NCBI GenBank assembly: GCA_023228385.1
Contig: JALOBF010000004.1
Location: 1-33,693, forward strand
Direction: 5' to 3'
Origin: Bacilli bacterium
GTDB taxonomy: Bacteria > Bacillota_I > Bacilli_A > ML615J-28 > CAG-698
Length of the DNA: 33,693 bases
Positions within the stretch are counted from its first letter, which is position 1. Each line of letters opens with the position of its first letter. The position numbers and the translations under genes were made by a program. Below, in pieces: positions 30,930-33,693 of this stretch. The notes beneath the pieces were generated by a model that was not told the DNA's origin, made no database searches, and was given only the letters and a program-made list of their open reading frames with translations.

Positions 30930-31983
30930 TGATTGTTTTGCTGCTTATAAATTTCGTTTGGATTTAATCAAAAAATTAAAAGAAGAATATCAAGTTTATG
31001 TTGTTGCCGGTTTTGATGATCATACCCAATTTTTAAAAAGGGAAAACATCGATGTCTATATAATTGATATAGACAAAACAGGAACCGGTATATTTAAAGA
31101 AATTAAATTATTTTTTACTTATCGAAAAATATTTAAAAAACTTAAACCGGATATAATTATCAACTATACAATAAAACCTCATTTATATGCAACCATGGCT
31201 GCTCCTAAAAATACAAAAATAATAAATGTTGTAACCGGATTAAGTTCAATTTTTACTAAAAACACGATAATCACCCGCGTTGTCATTTTATTGTATCGGT
31301 TGATATCAAAAAAAATTAATCATTATGTATTTTTGAATATTGATGATTATCATTATTTTGTCGGCTTAAAAATATTAAAAAAATCGCACACTATTATTAA
31401 AGGCGAGGGGGTAAATTTAGATAATTTTTATCCCTATGTTGATTTGTCTATGCCGCTTACTTTTATTTTTATCGGCAGATTAGTTAAAGAAAAAGGCATT
31501 ATTGAGTACCTTGAGGCGGCTAAATTAATTAAAAATCGTTTTTCTGATGTCAGATTCCTGATTGCCGGAAGTTTTTATAAAAAAAATACAATGATTGACC
31601 GGGAATTAATACGTTGTTATGAAAAAGAAGGCATTGTAAACTATCTTGGTTATTGCTATGATATCAATGAGATTTTACGGAAAGTTCATTGTGTTGTTTT
31701 ACCCTCTTATCGGGAAGGGTTGCCGATATCATTGATTGAAGGGTTAGCATCAAAAAAAATTATTATAGCCGCTAATGCGGTTGGTTCAAAAGATGTTGTT
31801 GTCGATGGTTTTAACGGATTTCTCGCAAATATAAAAAGCAGTTATGATTTAGCAGTGAAAATGGAAAAATATATTTTTGCTCGGAATAAAGAAGAGATGC
31901 ATAATAATGCGTTATATTCATCAAGACAATACGATGTTAATAACGCCATTACGGCAATGAAAAGAATTATTGAAGGAATATAA
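30904..31983 (+). CDS. GT4-family glycosyltransferase
   Basis: A protein of 359 residues with a GT-B fold. The N-terminal domain begins K-I-V-L-N-C-N-D and has the I-N-Y-T-I-K-P-H segment and V-T-G-L-S seen in WbpH/PglA-like enzymes. The C-terminal donor-binding domain has G-R-L-V-K-E-K-G and the E-G-L-P-I-S-L-I-E-G motif (E-x7-E). It probably adds a HexNAc residue to the lipid-linked first sugar; specificity is inferred only from the neighbours. ATG 30904 has GAGGG at good spacing, whereas ATG 30898 abuts it. Its stop overlaps the next start by one base. Confidence 0.9.
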   Translation: MKKIVLNCNDCFAAYKFRLDLIKKLKEEYQVYVVAGFDDHTQFLKRENIDVYIIDIDKTGTGIFKEIKLFFTYRKIFKKLKPDIIINYTIKPHLYATMAAPKNTKIINVVTGLSSIFTKNTIITRVVILLYRLISKKINHYVFLNIDDYHYFVGLKILKKSHTIIKGEGVNLDNFYPYVDLSMPLTFIFIGRLVKEKGIIEYLEAAKLIKNRFSDVRFLIAGSFYKKNTMIDRELIRCYEKEGIVNYLGYCYDINEILRKVHCVVLPSYREGLPISLIEGLASKKIIIAANAVGSKDVVVDGFNGFLANIKSSYDLAVKMEKYIFARNKEEMHNNALYSSRQYDVNNAITAMKRIIEGI

Positions 31984-33077
31984 TGAAAATTGCGATTGTA
32001 ATTACTTCTCTAGAAGTTGGTGGCGCTGAGAAAACAGTTCTTGAAACAGCAAAAATCCTTAAAGATAAATTCGAAATAAAAATTTTTATTGTAAGTAAAA
32101 ATTATCGTTCGATATATGATGAAGCAGCACAACAATATGGACTTGACGTTATTTATTTTAATAATTCTTTCCCCCTTTTTAATCCCTTTGTTTTCTGGCG
32201 TTTAAAAAGGCAGCTTGATTCTTTTAAGGCCGATATTATTCATAGTCACCTTAAAGCAGCTGATTATGTTTTTTTTTACCGCCGGTTACGAAAAAATAAA
32301 TTTAGATGGCTTCATACGGTTCATACTATACCACAAGTTGATTGTCATTTCTTTCGTCGGATTTTGTATCGTCCCCTGTATAAAAAAAGAATCATTAAAC
32401 TGATTGCCGTATCGGACGCAATCAAATCAGTACTTTTAACGTTATATCCAACATCGGATATAACGGTTATTAACAACGGAGTTGATATTAAAATATTTAA
32501 TTATTTTCCGCGAAATAACAAAGATATAACTATATGTCATATTGGTCGATATGCTCCGGTTAAAAATCATGAATATCTTGTTTCCGAGTTTAAAAAAATA
32601 GTGAAAGCAGAGCCAAATATCAGAATGCTTTTAATTGGTTCCGGCCGTTTAAAAAAACAAATACTAAAATATATATATAATAATCAATTGCAAAATAATA
32701 TTACTTTAATTGACTGCACTAATAAAGTGGAGCAGTATTTGGGAAAATCCGATATATTTGTTTTACCTTCTTCTTATGAAGGCTTTCCCTTAGCATTATT
32801 GGAGGCAATGGCTTGTGGATTAATTGTTATAACCAGTCCTTGGGGTGAAGAGATTATTGAACATGGAATTAACGGATTTATTACAGAATTAAAACCGTTT
32901 CATCTTGCCAAGACAATACTTGAAATAATTAAAAACATTGAAAATTTAGAGTCGGTTCGGTTGCATGCCGTGAAAACGGCACAAGGTTTTTCTTTAGAAA
33001 AAACAGCCACTAAGCATCGAAATTTGTATATGAGGGTTATCGATGATAAAACTATTAATTACAATCGGCTGCCTTGA
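31983..33077 (+). CDS. GT4-family glycosyltransferase (first of a paralogous pair)
   Basis: A protein of 364 residues with a GT-B fold. It starts with S-L-E-V-G-G-A-E, the N-terminal acceptor-domain loop. Later come H-T-V-H-T, N-N-G-V-D, H-I-G-R-Y-A-P-V-K-N-H and the donor motif Y-E-G-F-P-L-A-L-L-E-A-M-A-C-G. It transfers a sugar from a nucleotide donor; donor and linkage are unknown. It is a tandem paralog of the next gene, with which it overlaps by 35 bases. Confidence 0.92.
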   Translation: MKIAIVITSLEVGGAEKTVLETAKILKDKFEIKIFIVSKNYRSIYDEAAQQYGLDVIYFNNSFPLFNPFVFWRLKRQLDSFKADIIHSHLKAADYVFFYRRLRKNKFRWLHTVHTIPQVDCHFFRRILYRPLYKKRIIKLIAVSDAIKSVLLTLYPTSDITVINNGVDIKIFNYFPRNNKDITICHIGRYAPVKNHEYLVSEFKKIVKAEPNIRMLLIGSGRLKKQILKYIYNNQLQNNITLIDCTNKVEQYLGKSDIFVLPSSYEGFPLALLEAMACGLIVITSPWGEEIIEHGINGFITELKPFHLAKTILEIIKNIENLESVRLHAVKTAQGFSLEKTATKHRNLYMRVIDDKTINYNRLP

Positions 33078-33693
33078 AGTCGGCGGTGCCGAAATATTCG
33101 TATTAAATTTATTAAAACGGTTGGATTATCGGAAGTTTCAAGTATTGCTCATAGTATTAAGTAAAAAACACAATACATTTATTGAAGATGAACTAGAGAA
33201 ATTGCCAATTAAAATTCAATATTTAAATAAAAAAGAGGGTTTTCGCCCTTTAACAATGCTCCGATTAACCTTGATTACCCGTCGCTTTTCGCCAAATATA
33301 ATGCACGGCAATGTCGGCGGAATGCTATATTTATTTCTATATTTATTGATATTTTGGAAAAGCAAAGCTATTCATACCACTCATACATTAGCTAATTTTG
33401 AATATGGCACCGTTAAAAGAAAGATATTGGCAATGTTTTACCGAAGAAAAAAAGTAATTCCGGTTGCTATCTCTCCGGTTATAAAAAAAAGCATCATTGA
33501 AACTTATGGTTTATCGGAAGATCAAGTTATCTTAATCAATAACGCCGTTGATGTTTTTCGGTTTAAAACTTATCGCTGTTATTATAATAAAGGCATGGTC
33601 ATTGGTCATATCGGGCGATATAATCCGGTAAAAAATCATCAAACCATTATAGCGGTGTATCGCCAATTACTGCAATCATATCCCGATCTGCAA
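33043..33693 (+). CDS. GT4-family glycosyltransferase, cut by window end
   Basis: The frame is open from ATG 33043 to the last base (217 codons). The N-terminus C-L-E-V-G-G-A-E, then H-T-T-H-T, N-N-A-V-D and H-I-G-R-Y-N-P-V-K-N-H align segment by segment with the preceding gene, so the two arose by duplication. The donor-binding E-x7-E motif lies beyond the window. GAGGG upstream of the ATG gives a ribosome site. It overlaps the previous gene by 35 bases. Confidence 0.9.
   Translation, partial: MIKLLITIGCLEVGGAEIFVLNLLKRLDYRKFQVLLIVLSKKHNTFIEDELEKLPIKIQYLNKKEGFRPLTMLRLTLITRRFSPNIMHGNVGGMLYLFLYLLIFWKSKAIHTTHTLANFEYGTVKRKILAMFYRRKKVIPVAISPVIKKSIIETYGLSEDQVILINNAVDVFRFKTYRCYYNKGMVIGHIGRYNPVKNHQTIIAVYRQLLQSYPDLQ

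Noticed and set aside
1..33693. Recoded UGA (Mycoplasma-type code)
   Set aside because: UGA ends several genes cleanly (trmB, the DJ-1 gene, the GdpP-L9 frame, alr) and Trp is UGG throughout, so the standard bacterial code applies.

Overview
This is a low-GC bacterial chromosome segment that reads as an endospore-forming member of the Bacillota (Bacilli and relatives). The evidence is threefold. First, it carries small acid-soluble spore protein SspI, a CotY/CotZ-type cysteine-rich coat protein and SpoIIR. Second, gene order resembles Bacillus subtilis (rpsF-ssb-rpsR; gdpP-rplI-dnaB; prfA-prmC-unknown-spoIIR-GNAT-rpiB-upp). Third, UGA acts as a stop and never as Trp. Several protein variants look closer to the Haloplasma/Turicibacter/Acholeplasma side of Bacilli than to Bacillus, but I cannot place the genome without a search. 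No rRNA, tRNA, CRISPR array, insertion sequence or prophage is visible, and no gap between genes exceeds about 140 bases.

Layout. 1-1444: the 3' end of coaX, a small possible coat gene, and a convergent CotY/Z gene. 1573-2415 (minus): uppP, divergent from an anchored, Cys-less EIIB-like protein and transketolase (2546-4908). 4926-5132 (minus): sspI. 5219-9313: a tightly overlapping set of pepV, trmB, M42 peptidase, DUF84 NTPase and DJ-1/PfpI. 9381-13722: a patatin-like lipase and a large P-type ATPase with eight extracellular repeat units. 13826-14845: rpsF-ssb-rpsR behind a structured leader. 14905-16869: an NlpC/P60 lipoprotein bracketed by two near-identical terminator hairpins. 16995-27878: housekeeping genes including a GdpP-L9 in-frame fusion, dnaB, prfA, alr, prmC, an unknown bitopic membrane protein, tsaC, spoIIR, an acetyltransferase, luxS, rpiB and upp. 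27992 to the end: a surface polysaccharide locus with a CapD-like dehydratase, an initiating sugar-phosphate transferase and three GT4-type glycosyltransferases, the last cut by the window edge.

The most interesting points are these. (1) spoIIR has its Shine-Dalgarno sequence buried in a hairpin ending at the base before its ATG. A sigma-F-like promoter is placed so that its own transcript would start at the end of the left arm, so read-through RNA from the housekeeping operon would be silenced while forespore RNA would be translated. A similar but stronger hairpin precedes the small gene beside CotY/Z. (2) The P-type ATPase carries eight W-x-(I/L)-N-G-type units, in an alternating long/short register, in the predicted extracellular TM9-TM10 loop. 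(3) GdpP and ribosomal protein L9 share one reading frame, with a strong internal ribosome binding site for L9. All sites were found by eye; no search or folding program was run.
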